Assembly (NCBI RefSeq): GCF_001279695.1
Contig: NZ_LGDD01000306.1
Span: 1-64,000 of the forward strand
Direction: 5' to 3'
From: Streptomyces sp. WM6378
GTDB taxonomy: Bacteria > Actinomycetota > Actinomycetes > Streptomycetales > Streptomycetaceae
Length of the DNA: 64,000 nucleotides
Positions 37,701 to 45,400 of the stretch are shown piece after piece; within the stretch, counting starts at the first letter, position 1, and each line of letters begins with the position of its first letter. Position numbers and translations under genes: made by a program. The notes under the pieces were generated by a model, which was given only the letters and a program-made list of their open reading frames with translations, was not told where the DNA came from and did not search any database.

Positions 37701-37891
37701 CCCGGTCGCAGCCCGCGACGGTGGAGGGCCCGCGCGAGGGACGCGCTCGCGGTGTCGAGCTCCGCGTAGGTGAGGGACCGCTCGCCATCGACGACGGCGA
37801 CCGCGTCCGGGGTGCGGCGCGCCTGTGCGAGCACGCTTTCAGCGAGGCTCAGGGAGGGGGACGGGGCGTCGTCCGGTCTGGCTGCCATCAT
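28766..37891 (-). CDS. Hybrid NRPS/PKS: A-T-C-A-T-KS-KR-ACP-TE, no acyltransferase
   Basis: A 3041-residue assembly-line enzyme. Approximate order: A1 20-505, T1 525-595 (WIANGGDSLKAL), C 610-1040 (HHIAVDGWS), A2 1065-1545, T2 1570-1640 (FFEAGASSLDLM), KS 1650-2080, linker without AT, KR 2260-2690 (GGTGGIGAGIA, then SSMSALFGGVGQFDYAAAN), ACP 2700-2775 (LYDYGADSLTML), TE 2785-3015 (AGWSFGAW). KS catalytic residues are intact (AACASSLVAVH, EAHGTGT, QIGHLGAAAG). Reading the pocket by eye, A2 gives DVQFVAHV, a proline code, and A1 gives DAFFLGVT, an aliphatic Val/Ile-like code. The product would be an aminoacyl-proline extended by two carbons and reduced, as in detoxinine. The malonyl transferase must act in trans. 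Its start overlaps the previous gene's stop. Confidence 0.92.
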   Translation of the reverse strand: MMAARPDDAPSPSLSLAESVLAQARRTPDAVAVVDGERSLTYAELDTASASLARALHRRGLRPGQAVAVRLPRSWQLVCVMLGIRRLGAVVVPLDAQSPPERRDHILADSASVAVIHSDGEQLPDGVRQLSVDVLLNESDGRRPDGLPHDPNPESPSPSFLFYTSGTTGRPKGVEVRDAGILRLARPGYIELGADARYACLSNPAFDALSFEVWVPLLTGGRCVILDDETCQTPHLLAAALEAQAIDTAFITVALFNAVVDRMPHCFAGVGQVLVGGEQLNAGLIRRWYRDNADSTTRLYNVYGPTESTTFALIHPIPRDFHDQVVPIGRALPGTSAVAVVDGTRPAEPGQVAELLLSGEGLAVGYRNLPDETARRFVRLPWLGGVRHYRTGDLVRPHADGSFSYVGRADRQVKVRGFRIEPGELERRIVGPPAVRRAYVCTRRDADHGANELLAYVVLGADLSYAEFTRHLADGLPSYMRPHRVHLVDELPLNANGKVDQAALLSAGTPPWRAEAAPVPATPHQQAVLDIASRILDVPGLRLGDSWIANGGDSLKALRLRFEIRHRWGCELPPSVVLRGDFAELAAAISPGRPQESPYPVPAAPAGARSAPATSEQQRLWLLQQRDPRSTAYNVGLAFRLDGVLDTAALRRALCRLVARHPALRTAFAPTPEGLTQQVSEAYDPWLEPDVGAAPDWRALADQLFSTAFDLSDPRLMRACLLPEGDGRVLLLQLHHIAVDGWSLNVLFRELSADYAAALTGEPMPNEEAPPTPLDYAVWQSDWFASPAYAAQRAAMAGQFSGDGPKDAPLEPPRPHSAGRLLHSSLDPGRRATLDRLSAELGLTRFQILLSVFSWSLYGVTGSTRPRIAGPVANRPVREFEDSVGMFANTVLLPASSAPRATLRRQLTRQAADIQAVLDRQDVALADVLTDRGARPDDPPFDFMFVLENTDFGALALPGCEARPQWVAPADAKCPLTLSVIEHESGLDCLWEYADGHFEEAEVRAMAQLLGWGLDALAADRGDPTLAELVAPYRRGLPDPGTGPATPLSFTTIAEGFARQARLAPDATALVTGERTVSYRQLDVYAAALASELQARFPLPPPSSSVALHFEPSVEHVVALLALARLNLTIVPLDPAYPPALLRQVLDQVRPLCVLVAPAGEAAVDAVAPAGLLRHAVTLSTAPAPAPPSHDGVRPLYTLFTSGSTGTPKGVQVPDRTLCNLLHWQSEAGGLAGGAVTQQFSMLSFDVSFQEVFTTLCGGGTLHLVRPGLRQDAPALLHQLDSAGVERIFLPYVALQLLAEHGVRLGQYPSRLREVVTAGEQLLCTDAMRRWFAGMPGARLFNHYGPTETHVVSTLCLDGDPEQWPARPAIGRPVAGARLRVVDEDDEAVPPGAPGRLLIGGPMAAPCYLGDPALNESRFVELPGLGRFYRSGDLARFDRQGLLHYLGRDDQQIKLSGHRLELGQIESALLRHPGIVNAVVVHDGERLVACLQCRGESPTPESLASHVASLLPPYVRIDRFRRLDALPLTPSGKLDRRTALSAPGEELRPRAASAPARSAREARLSELFQEVTGRPVGPEQRFFEAGASSLDLMRFQLRCTAEPGPQFTIADLFEHVTIRNLAGFLDGRAEPAAPGRPGIARRCDRRDPGDEPVAVVGMAVRLPGAEHLGAFWELVTSGGRGIEHFDAAEGLVGARSQMAGLLDFDPEHFGISPHDARLMDPQQRHLLMSSVQALAHAGIADPGERRIGIVAGCGENTYFQSLLREADPERLPDGFQLALHHDKDFLATKVAYHLDLSGPAFTVLAACASSLVAVHVAAGLLRQGEAELMLAGGVLVDTLLGDGYPYRPQHIFSPDGHCRPFSDDADGTVGASGVGVVVLKPLRLARRDGDTVYAVITGSALNNDGAGKLSYSAPSLAGQRGVIRDALRRSGRTGADLGYVEAHGTGTRLGDPVEVGALRQAYDLDPAEGARCALSSVKSQIGHLGAAAGVVGLVRAALAVHHGVIPPTADFRRINPRIGAEAAPFHIPTQAGPWPADRPRVAAVSSFGIGGTNAHLILEHAEPARELSTRGHDVLLLSGRSEAALRIDAERIADYLQSRPEAYRQVLRHLQAGRPAHRYRAGALCTDAAAAVTWLRTAAAVDPVPSGRTRRAEESAPSELVAAWLGGDALAWPSGPAQAPWDFPPPAFDLAEYDFRRAAPESGPQQPRAAAEPAPWPQRLPEDAWLHQPHWVRRRRAVPEPGTPGLLVVVAAGPLAAEALRGLNTGGGRVVRVEAAGAFARLADDRFGVDPTDPVSLRRLLDALPDAGGERIDWLHALPLAVDGEVGADTMERARRACLDAPAALLQALAGFPGADRVRLWWLSHQAQPVEMDVRRPELGLLAGACEVGSQEYGVDCHWLDLPNGDLAEWAALLVAVLAEDRVALPRRLALRQGYWWQQALLGVTATETSPAPLAAHGVHLVLGGTGGIGAGIAAWLLSQSDARVVLLARRPRLPADLAPWADRVELIAADLAEEDTRTILARIDRLGHRIDGVVHAAGVPGGGLIGGRDGAAMRAATAAKLGGALLVERLIARHRPRFAAYCSSMSALFGGVGQFDYAAANGLLDGFARHRGDASESTVRIGIGWDIWNEVGMARGALATDRRHQAHLAVGLTLKEGQRLFARALRLQLPQLLISTTAVEEARAFYEAPADEAPGATASIAELLADWLREWLGLDDLDPEVSLYDYGADSLTMLDLIAKVKRHCGIDLELSQLTHEASLSEILGLLDQDGPDSDPVPVEVWQHGTGREVVCLVHPVGGDIQAYRALVSALDPRFTVCLIADPALRAAEPSPWSLADRARHYHAALQARFPHGPWRWRLAGWSFGAWVAHAMAAEAEAAGWPVAGLCLLDPPPPDAGPRFAAYDGSQLEAVFAHELGQGSPGAPAGEEALTYAERLARCCRANLASMARHELPPLPTTPTRLWLASRPVPGLPDLRAIDHQLALWHDQLANLGDHECLDTTHYGLMRSPHVRAIARAINAEPPPPPLSPLSPSSDESRPTP

Positions 37892-40800
37892 GACTCCTGG
37901 GCGCTGGCCGAGGCGGACTGCCGGGTGGCAGAGGGGGGTGGGGGAGCCGTGCCGGTACGCATTCGCATCAGCTCGGCGTCGATGAGCGCTGCCACTCGGG
38001 GCAGTGCGGGGTGCTCCAGGACCTCCCAGTGGTCGCAGTCCAGCGGCTCCACGACGAGGCCGCCCCGTGTGCGGCCCGCCCAGAACTCCCGTACTCGGCA
38101 GGGTGATTGGGGATCCTGAGTGCCGCCCAGGGCCTGCATCAGCACCACTCGGGCGGTGGTCGGCGCGGGCCGGTGGTCGCGGGCGGTCAGTCGGTTGTGG
38201 TTGTAGAGGTGGAAGTACTGGTCGATCTGGCGGTCCTCGATGCCGGGGTACATCCCGTTGAACTTGACGAGCTTGTCGCGGAACTCGGCCATCTCCACCG
38301 GCTCCACCAGCGCCTGCGCCACCGGATCGTCCGTGGCCTGCGTGTCGAGCAGGACGACGCTCAGCTCGGTGTGCCCGGCGAGCGCGAGTCGGCGGCCCAT
38401 CTCGTGGGCGATCAGGCCGCCGTAGGAGAGGCCGGTCAGGACGAGCGGCCCGTCGGTGAGGGGCTCGATGAGGCGGAGATACTCCTCGGCCATCGCCTCG
38501 ACCGTGGGCAGGAAGGCTTCGCCCGGGTTGACCCCGGGCGACTGGATTCCGTACGCGCCGTACGAGCCCGGCAGCGACTTGGCCAGCGAGAGGTAGCAGA
38601 AGGCGGTGCCGCCCGCCGGATGGACGCAGACCACCCGCCCGGCGCCGTCGCCAGCGCGGAACTCGATCAAGTTGCTCGGCGGCGGACCTGTGACGCCCTC
38701 ACGCAGCCGTCCGCCGAGCGCCTCGATGGTGGGGTGCTGGAGGATGTCACGCACCGGCAGGGTCTCGCCGAACGCCTCGCGGATCGCGTGCGCCAGCTTG
38801 ATCGCTGAGATCGAACTCCCGCCGATGTCAAAGAAGTTGTCACCGATTCCGATCTCGTCCTGCAGCAGCAGGCGTTGCCATATGCGATAGAGCGTCAGCT
38901 CGATGTGGTCGCGCGGGCTCGCCCCATTGACCTGGGTGGGGCCGCCGGCGTGGGCGAGTTCGAGCAGGGCCGTGCGGTCGAGCTTGCCGTTCGGGGTCTG
39001 CGGCAGCCGAGGCAGTTCGATGAAGAGCGCCGGGATCATGTAGTCCGGGAGCCGTCGCGACAGGGCGGCGCGCCATTCGGCGGGCAGGCGCGGCTCGCCC
39101 CCGCTGCGGCCGACGGCGGCGACCAGGCGCTGTTCGCCGGTCGCGACCCGGTCGGCGAACACCGCGGCCTCGTACACGCCGGGCTCCTCAAGTAGCGCGG
39201 TCTCGATCTCGGCCGGTTCGATGCGGAAGCCGCGCAGCTTGAGCTGCTCGTCGCCGCGGCCGACGTACTCGGCGTTGCCGTCCGGCAGCCAGCGCGCCAG
39301 GTCGCCCGTGCGGTAGACGCGCGCTCCGGGGACGAAGGGGTCCGGCAGGAAGCGCTCCTCGGTCAGTCCGGGCCGGCCGAGGTAGCCGCGGGCCAGGCCC
39401 GCGCCGCCGATGTAGAGCTCGCCCGGCACGCCGATAGGTACCGGTTCGAGGTGCTCGTCGAGCAGGTACACCCGGGTGTTCGCCAGCGGCTTGCCGATGG
39501 GGCACTGCCGGGCCAGGGGCTGCGGGTCGAAGTAGGCGGTGCTGTAGAGCGTGGCCTCGGTCGGCCCGTACCCGTACAGGACGCGCAGCCCCGGCAGCGC
39601 CTGCGTCATGCGGTGCAGGGCCCGCTCGGGCAGGGACTCTACGCCGGTCAGGAGCCGGCGCAGCGCGAGGCCGGCGAGCCGGGTACCCGGAACCTCGTCG
39701 ATCCACTTGACGAAGGCGGGCGGCAGGAAGGCCTGCGTGATGCGGTGGGTGCGCAGCCAGTCCATGAGCGCCTCGGGATCGCCGCGCAGCTCCTCGGGCA
39801 CCAGGTGCAGGGCGGCCCCGGTGGTCAGCGGCAGCAGGATCTCGTGCACCGAGGCGTCGAAGCCGATGCTCGACCACATGGATGCCGCTTCGCCGGGGGC
39901 GGCGCCCATCCGGTCCAGCCAGTGGTCGAAGAGGTTGACAACGTTGCCGTGCGTCACCGCGACGCCTTTGGGTCTGCCGGTCGAGCCCGAGGTGTAGATG
40001 ACGTACGCGAGGTCGTCCGGGGCGACCGGGACGCGGGGCGGGACGTCGCCGAGGCCTTCGGCTTCGACCGCAGGCAGCGACTGCCAGCCGTCCGGGGGCG
40101 CCGCCGCGTCGCTCAACACCAGGGCCGGGGCGGCGTCGGCGACCAGGTGGGCCAGGCGTCCGGCAGGCAGCCCCGGGTCGAGCGGCAGGTAGGCGGCGCC
40201 GGCCTTGAGGATCCCGAGGACGCCCACCACCAGCTCGGCCGAGCGCCCGGTGTGCAGGCCGATCAGCTGATCCGTACGGACACCACGGGCGATCAGCGCG
40301 TGTGCCAGCCGGTTGGCGCGGCGGTCGAGGCTCGCGTAGTCGAGCCGCTCGCCGCCGCTCCGCACGGCCAACTGCCCGGGTCTGAGCCTTACTTGATCCT
40401 CGAAGCGTTCGATCAGACTCGTCCGGGACACCGGACGGGCCGTGTCGTTCCAGTCCACGACGAGTCGCCGGCGCTCCCGCTCGTCGAGCAGGGACAGCGT
40501 GGCCGCTTCCCGCTCGGGGGCCTCGACCATCTGCTGAAGAACACGCTTCAAATGACGGGCATAACGTTCGGCGGTTTCGGCGTCGAAGAGTGCCTCGGCG
40601 TAATCCAGCGTGCCGACCACCCGCCCGTCCTTTTCTCCCAAGGACAGTGCCAGGTCGAATTTCGCGGCGGTGGCCGGAGAATCCAGCCGAGCCACGTCGA
40701 TGCCCGGCAGTTTCAACTCGCCTTCTTCATTGTTCTGCCAGGCGAACATGGTCTGGAAGAGGGGAGTGTGGGCGAGTGTGCGGGGCGGATTGACGAGTTC

Positions 40801-41940
40801 GACGACCTGCTCGAACGGCAGATCCTGGTGCTTGAGGGCCGAGAGCGCCACGCCGCGTACGCGGCCGAGCAGCTCGGCGACCGAAGGGGCGCCGGAAAGG
40901 TCGATGCGCAGAGCAAGGGTGTTGACGAAGAGGCCCATGAGGCCTTCGAGTTCGACGCGGCGGCGATTGGCGACGGGCGTGCCTATCACCAAGTCGCGTT
41001 GTCCGGAAAGCCGGGAGAGAACCAGGGACCAGCCGGTCAGCACGGTCATGAACAGAGTGCTGCGTTGACGTCGGCTGAAAGCGACAAGTGCGGCGGTCAA
41101 TTCCTCGCCGAAGGCGATCCGAACCTGTCCGCCGGTGTAGTTCTGCTCTGCCGGACGCGGTCGGTCTACGGGAAGTTCCAGCAGCGCGGGAGCACCCTTC
41201 AGGGCCTCCTGCCAATAGCCGGCCTGCACGGTCAGCGCGCCCTCGGACAACAGTCGACGCTGCCAGGCGGCATAGTCCGCGTACTGCACGTCGAGCGGTG
41301 GCAGCGGGTCGGGGACGCCCTGGGTGAACGCGGCGTACAGCGTGCCCAGTTCACGGGTGAACACGCCCATGGACCAGCCGTCCGAACTGATGTGATGCAC
41401 TGTCAGAAGTAAGGCGTGTCTGTGTGGTCCCAGGGTGACCAGGAGCCCCCGGATCAGAGGTCCCCGCTCCAGGTCGAAGGGGGCGGCCGCTTCCTCGCGC
41501 TGAAGCGCGGCGAGCTGTTCGTCCGCGTCGGGCAGGCCGGTGAGGTCGTGGCGCCGCAGGGCGAAGCCCGATTCGGGTGGGTCGACTCGCTGGAAGGCCT
41601 CGCCCGCCACCGCGACCAGGCGGGTCCGCAGCACTTCGTGCCGGGCGACGAGCGCGTCGAGCGCTCGGCCCAACGCCCCCTGGTCCAGGGCGCCTTGGAG
41701 CATCAGCGCGAGCGGCATGTGGTACGCCTCGCTCGCGCCCCGCAATTGCGACAGGAACCACAGCCTCTGCTGCGCGAAGGACGGGACCAGCGGTGCGGCG
41801 CGGTCCACCTTTGTTACTGCCGAGTTCTGTGAATTCCGCGCGTTCGGCGCGTGGTGGGCGTTCTGGTTCAGGGTGTTCTGCTTCGGCTCCGCAGGTGGCT
41901 GCTCGGTAAGGGAATGGGAGGTCGTTCGGTTCGCGGGCAC
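37888..41940 (-). CDS. NRPS, C-A-T-TE, TTA-containing
   Basis: A 1350-residue single-module NRPS with its own thioesterase. C domain about 50-480 (VPSFAQQRLWFLSQLRG, HHISSDGWS), A 505-1000 (YTSGSTGRPKG, NGKLDRT), T 1015-1095 (FFDIGGSSISAI), TE 1100-1320 (GLSYGG, DCDHWEV). The specificity residues read DAHFLGGL by eye, a code I cannot assign with confidence; small aliphatic is possible. GTG start with GAGGGGAAG upstream. Codon 177 is TTA (41410-41412, within PHRHALLLT), a likely bldA control point. It is the first gene of the five-gene operon and overlaps the hybrid gene. In detoxin-type clusters a stand-alone NRPS of this kind is thought to add the ester-linked amino acid; that is inference. 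Confidence 0.9.
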   Translation of the reverse strand: MPANRTTSHSLTEQPPAEPKQNTLNQNAHHAPNARNSQNSAVTKVDRAAPLVPSFAQQRLWFLSQLRGASEAYHMPLALMLQGALDQGALGRALDALVARHEVLRTRLVAVAGEAFQRVDPPESGFALRRHDLTGLPDADEQLAALQREEAAAPFDLERGPLIRGLLVTLGPHRHALLLTVHHISSDGWSMGVFTRELGTLYAAFTQGVPDPLPPLDVQYADYAAWQRRLLSEGALTVQAGYWQEALKGAPALLELPVDRPRPAEQNYTGGQVRIAFGEELTAALVAFSRRQRSTLFMTVLTGWSLVLSRLSGQRDLVIGTPVANRRRVELEGLMGLFVNTLALRIDLSGAPSVAELLGRVRGVALSALKHQDLPFEQVVELVNPPRTLAHTPLFQTMFAWQNNEEGELKLPGIDVARLDSPATAAKFDLALSLGEKDGRVVGTLDYAEALFDAETAERYARHLKRVLQQMVEAPEREAATLSLLDERERRRLVVDWNDTARPVSRTSLIERFEDQVRLRPGQLAVRSGGERLDYASLDRRANRLAHALIARGVRTDQLIGLHTGRSAELVVGVLGILKAGAAYLPLDPGLPAGRLAHLVADAAPALVLSDAAAPPDGWQSLPAVEAEGLGDVPPRVPVAPDDLAYVIYTSGSTGRPKGVAVTHGNVVNLFDHWLDRMGAAPGEAASMWSSIGFDASVHEILLPLTTGAALHLVPEELRGDPEALMDWLRTHRITQAFLPPAFVKWIDEVPGTRLAGLALRRLLTGVESLPERALHRMTQALPGLRVLYGYGPTEATLYSTAYFDPQPLARQCPIGKPLANTRVYLLDEHLEPVPIGVPGELYIGGAGLARGYLGRPGLTEERFLPDPFVPGARVYRTGDLARWLPDGNAEYVGRGDEQLKLRGFRIEPAEIETALLEEPGVYEAAVFADRVATGEQRLVAAVGRSGGEPRLPAEWRAALSRRLPDYMIPALFIELPRLPQTPNGKLDRTALLELAHAGGPTQVNGASPRDHIELTLYRIWQRLLLQDEIGIGDNFFDIGGSSISAIKLAHAIREAFGETLPVRDILQHPTIEALGGRLREGVTGPPPSNLIEFRAGDGAGRVVCVHPAGGTAFCYLSLAKSLPGSYGAYGIQSPGVNPGEAFLPTVEAMAEEYLRLIEPLTDGPLVLTGLSYGGLIAHEMGRRLALAGHTELSVVLLDTQATDDPVAQALVEPVEMAEFRDKLVKFNGMYPGIEDRQIDQYFHLYNHNRLTARDHRPAPTTARVVLMQALGGTQDPQSPCRVREFWAGRTRGGLVVEPLDCDHWEVLEHPALPRVAALIDAELMRMRTGTAPPPPSATRQSASASAQES

Positions 41941-42404
41941 AGCGGTTCTTCCCCTCTGCGGGAGGCTTGTTCAAGGGGGCGCGGGGGATCGCAGGGGTTG
42001 CTGAATTTCGGTCAGGGTGATGCGGCGGGGCGGGAAAGGCGTAGCCCGGCGCAGGGGAGCTGAGGGGGAAGTTCCCGCCGCCGTCGGGGCATGCGATCGA
42101 GGGCCGCACTCGCACCGTCGGCCGGTCTGGTCTGACCGCGATGATTGATCAGTGCCGCCGAACCTGTCAATGGTCGGCTGTTCGCATCCGCCCCAACTCG
42201 GCTGTCATGCCTGGCATTCCTGGGGCGGTCCGGTCCGGCCGGTCGGATGTAGCGAGAAGTTAAGGACATTGATCAAGGTATTGCGTATTCGCATCGGCAT
42301 CAGGCAGATTGAGTCAGCCGATCGGAGGGGCTTGTTCCCGCCGCGGTACCCGGGGGATGTGCCTTTGCTACCGAGACCGCATCGACGGTGACAGGACGTG
42401 TTCG
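41941..42404. promoter_or_regulatory. Divergent promoter region between NRPS operons
   Basis: About 465 bases separate the GTG of the C-A-T-TE gene and the ATG of the glycine NRPS. The segment 42140-42300 is less GC-rich and contains TTGATCA twice (in ATGATTGATCAG and CATTGATCAAGG), plausible as promoter or regulator elements. No coding frame or RNA gene was recognised. No pathway regulator gene lies nearby. Confidence 0.5.
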
Positions 42405-45400
42405 ATGTCCGCTGCCCCTGCCGAGTCCGACCCCGAGCCGCCCTCGGCCCCCGCCCTCCGCACTCGACCACATCCCGCTTCGCCGCGCCCCGCCTCCGCC
42501 GCGCAGAGCGGCATCTGGTTCAACGAGCGGCTCGACGATTGTCTGACTGTCCATCATCTGCCCTTCTCCGTACGCTTCGAGGGCGATCTGGACGTGGCCG
42601 CGCTGCGGCGGGCCGTCGCCGCCACCGTGCGCAGGCACGAGGCCCTGACGAGCGCGGTCGAGGACCGGGCGGGCGCGCCCTTCCTGGTCCCGGCTGCCCG
42701 GCTGCCCGAGCTTGTCGTCGAGCGGCACGGCCCGGGTGCGGTGCGGCGGCACGTCGTCGCGCCCTTCGACCTCGCCCGCGGGCCGCTCTGCAGGCTGGTG
42801 CTGCTGAGCGCCGGCCCGCGCGAGCACCGGCTGCTCGTCGTCGCCCACCACCTCGTCTTCGACGGGCAGTCGATGGGCCTGCTCCTCGCCGACCTCGCGG
42901 CCTTCTACCGGGCCGAGGCGACGGGGGCCGACGCAGGGGTTCCGGAACTCCTCCCGGCCGAACCGCCGGGCGCCGAGGAGGATCGGATCGCCGCCGACTT
43001 GCCCTTGGCACAAGCCTATTGGGCCTGCCATCCGCTTGCTGACGACGAGTTGATGCTGCCCGGGCTCGACCGCCCCGCCCACGGGGTGACCGAGGGGGAA
43101 TCGGTGGAGTTCCGCTTCCCCGATGAGCTGCGCGAGGGGCTCGGCCCGGTGGCGCGCCGGATCGGCGTGACCCGCTTCGAGCTGATCGTCGCGTCCCTGC
43201 ACGCCCTCCTGTTCCGGTACGGAAACCGCACGCCGGTCACCGCGATCGACCTCGGCACGCGCACCCCCGAGCAGCAGGACCGTATCGGCGTGTACGTGAA
43301 TGAGCTGCCGTTCTCCTCCGCGCCGGAGGCCGACGCCACGTTCGAGGAGTTCGCCCGCGCGGTGCGGGCGGGGCTGCGCGAGCTGTACCCGGTGCGTGAT
43401 GTGCCGCTCGGGCGGGTCGGTGTCGGGGTGAAGCCGGGCGTCGCGCTGGCGCAGGTCTCGATGTCCTACCGCCGCCCGGAGGCCGTACCCCACTTCCGCG
43501 GGCTCACGGCGCGGGCCGACTGGTCGCCCTCCAGCCACACGGCTCGCAACGCCCTGCGCATCGAAGTCGCCGACGCTCCAGGGGAGTTGAGCGTGCTCCT
43601 CCAGTGCCCGAAGCGGGATGCGTGGCGCGAGGCGCCGCGGAGCATCGCCCGTCACTGGCTGACGCTGCTCACCCGGGTCGTCGCCGACCCGGACACCGCG
43701 CTCACGCACCTGCCGCTGCTCGATGCCGATGAGCGCGAGCGCCTGCTCGTCGAGTGGAACGACACCGCTGCGGAACAGCCTGGGAAAACGCTCCCGGAGC
43801 TGTTCGCGGAACAGGTGACTCGCACGCCTGACGCGGTGGCCGTCGTGCACGCCGACCGCCGGCTCAGCTACGCCGAGCTGGACGCCGCGGCCGAACGCCT
43901 CGCACACCGGTTGCGGGGCAGAGGCATCGGCCCCGGGGACCGCGTCACCGTACGGGCGAAGCGCTCGGAGCGGCTTGTGGTGGCGCTGCTGGGGGTGCTC
44001 AAGTCGGGGGCGGCGTACATTCCGCTGGATCCCGAATACCCCGCACAACGCCTGGAGTTCATCGCGGCGGATTCGAAGGCCGCTCTGGAACTCGGCGACG
44101 CCGATCTCGTCGCATGCGCCGACACCGCAATATCTGATGCAGTGTCAAATACGGCGCCCGTGAATGCCGGGCGGCGCCCCCGGCAGGCCGCTCCCGCCGA
44201 TCTCGCGTACGTCATCTACACCTCCGGTTCTACCGGCCGCCCCAAAGGCGTGCAGATCGAGCACCGTTCGCTGACCAATCTGCTGCTGTCGCTGCGTGAC
44301 CTGCTCGACGCCCGGCCCGCCGACAGGTGGCTCGCGCTGACCTCGGTGTCGTTCGACATCTCAGGCCTTGAACTGTTCCTTCCGCTCGTCACCGGCGCCA
44401 CGGTGGTGGTGGCGGGCCAGAGTCAGACGCGCGACGGTGGGGCGCTGGGTGAACTCGTGGCCCGGCACGGCATCACCCACATCCAGGCCACCCCGACCGG
44501 CTGGGCGATGCTCCTGGACGCGGGCTTCGACGACACCACCGTCACCGCGCTGACCGGCGGCGAGGCGCTCCCGCCCGCGCTCGCGCGCCGGCTGCGGCCC
44601 ATGGTCGGACGGCTGGTCAATGTGTACGGGCCGACGGAGACCACCATCTGGTCGACCGCTGACGAGGTCACCGAGGGCGAGGTCGCCAGGGAACCGGACC
44701 GAGTGGCGATCGGCCGGCCGTTGGCCAACACCCGTACCTATGTGCTCGACGCACACCTGTCGCCGGTCCCTGTGGGTGTGGCGGGCGACCTGTACATCGC
44801 GGGGACCGGGCTCGCCCGCGGCTACCTCGGTCGGCCCGACCTGGACCGGGAGCGCTTCCTGCCCGACCCGTTCGGGCCGCCCGGCAGCCGGATCTACCGC
44901 ACCGGCGACCGGGCGCGGTACCGGGACGACGGGCGCCTTGAATTCCTGGGCAGGAACGACGACCAGATCAAGCTCCGGGGCTACCGGATCGAACTCGGCG
45001 AGATCGAATCGCGGCTCCTCGCCGTGCCCGGCGTGGACCGGGCGGCGGCGGCCGTACGGGACGGGCGCCTCGTCGCCTACCACGTCGGCGGCGCGGAGCC
45101 GGGTGCCGTACGCCGGGCGCTGGCGGCGGAGCTCGCGGCATACATGGTTCCGGAAGTCCTCGTCGCGCTCGACGCCCTGCCGCTCACACCGAACGGAAAG
45201 CTCGACAGGCGAGCGCTGCCCGCCCCGCCCGATGTGCCCGCCCCCGCAGCCGCGGTGGGGGACACCCCGCTGGAGGCGGTACGGGAGGTGTGGTGCGAGG
45301 TGCTGCGGCTGCCCGACGTCGGCGACACCGAGGACCTGTTCGACCTCGGGGGCCACTCGATCACGATGACCCAGATCTCGGCGCGGCTCCTCGACCGGCT

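Noticed and set aside
42128..42137. TGGTCTGACC in the NRPS divergent region as a DasR site
   Set aside because: One central base of the consensus TGGTCTAGACC is missing, which breaks the dyad symmetry.
42309..42404. N-terminal extension of the glycine NRPS from an upstream ATG
   Set aside because: The 32 extra residues are Cys/Arg-rich with no homology-like character, and the ATG at 42405 has a better ribosome site and gives a normal C-domain N terminus.
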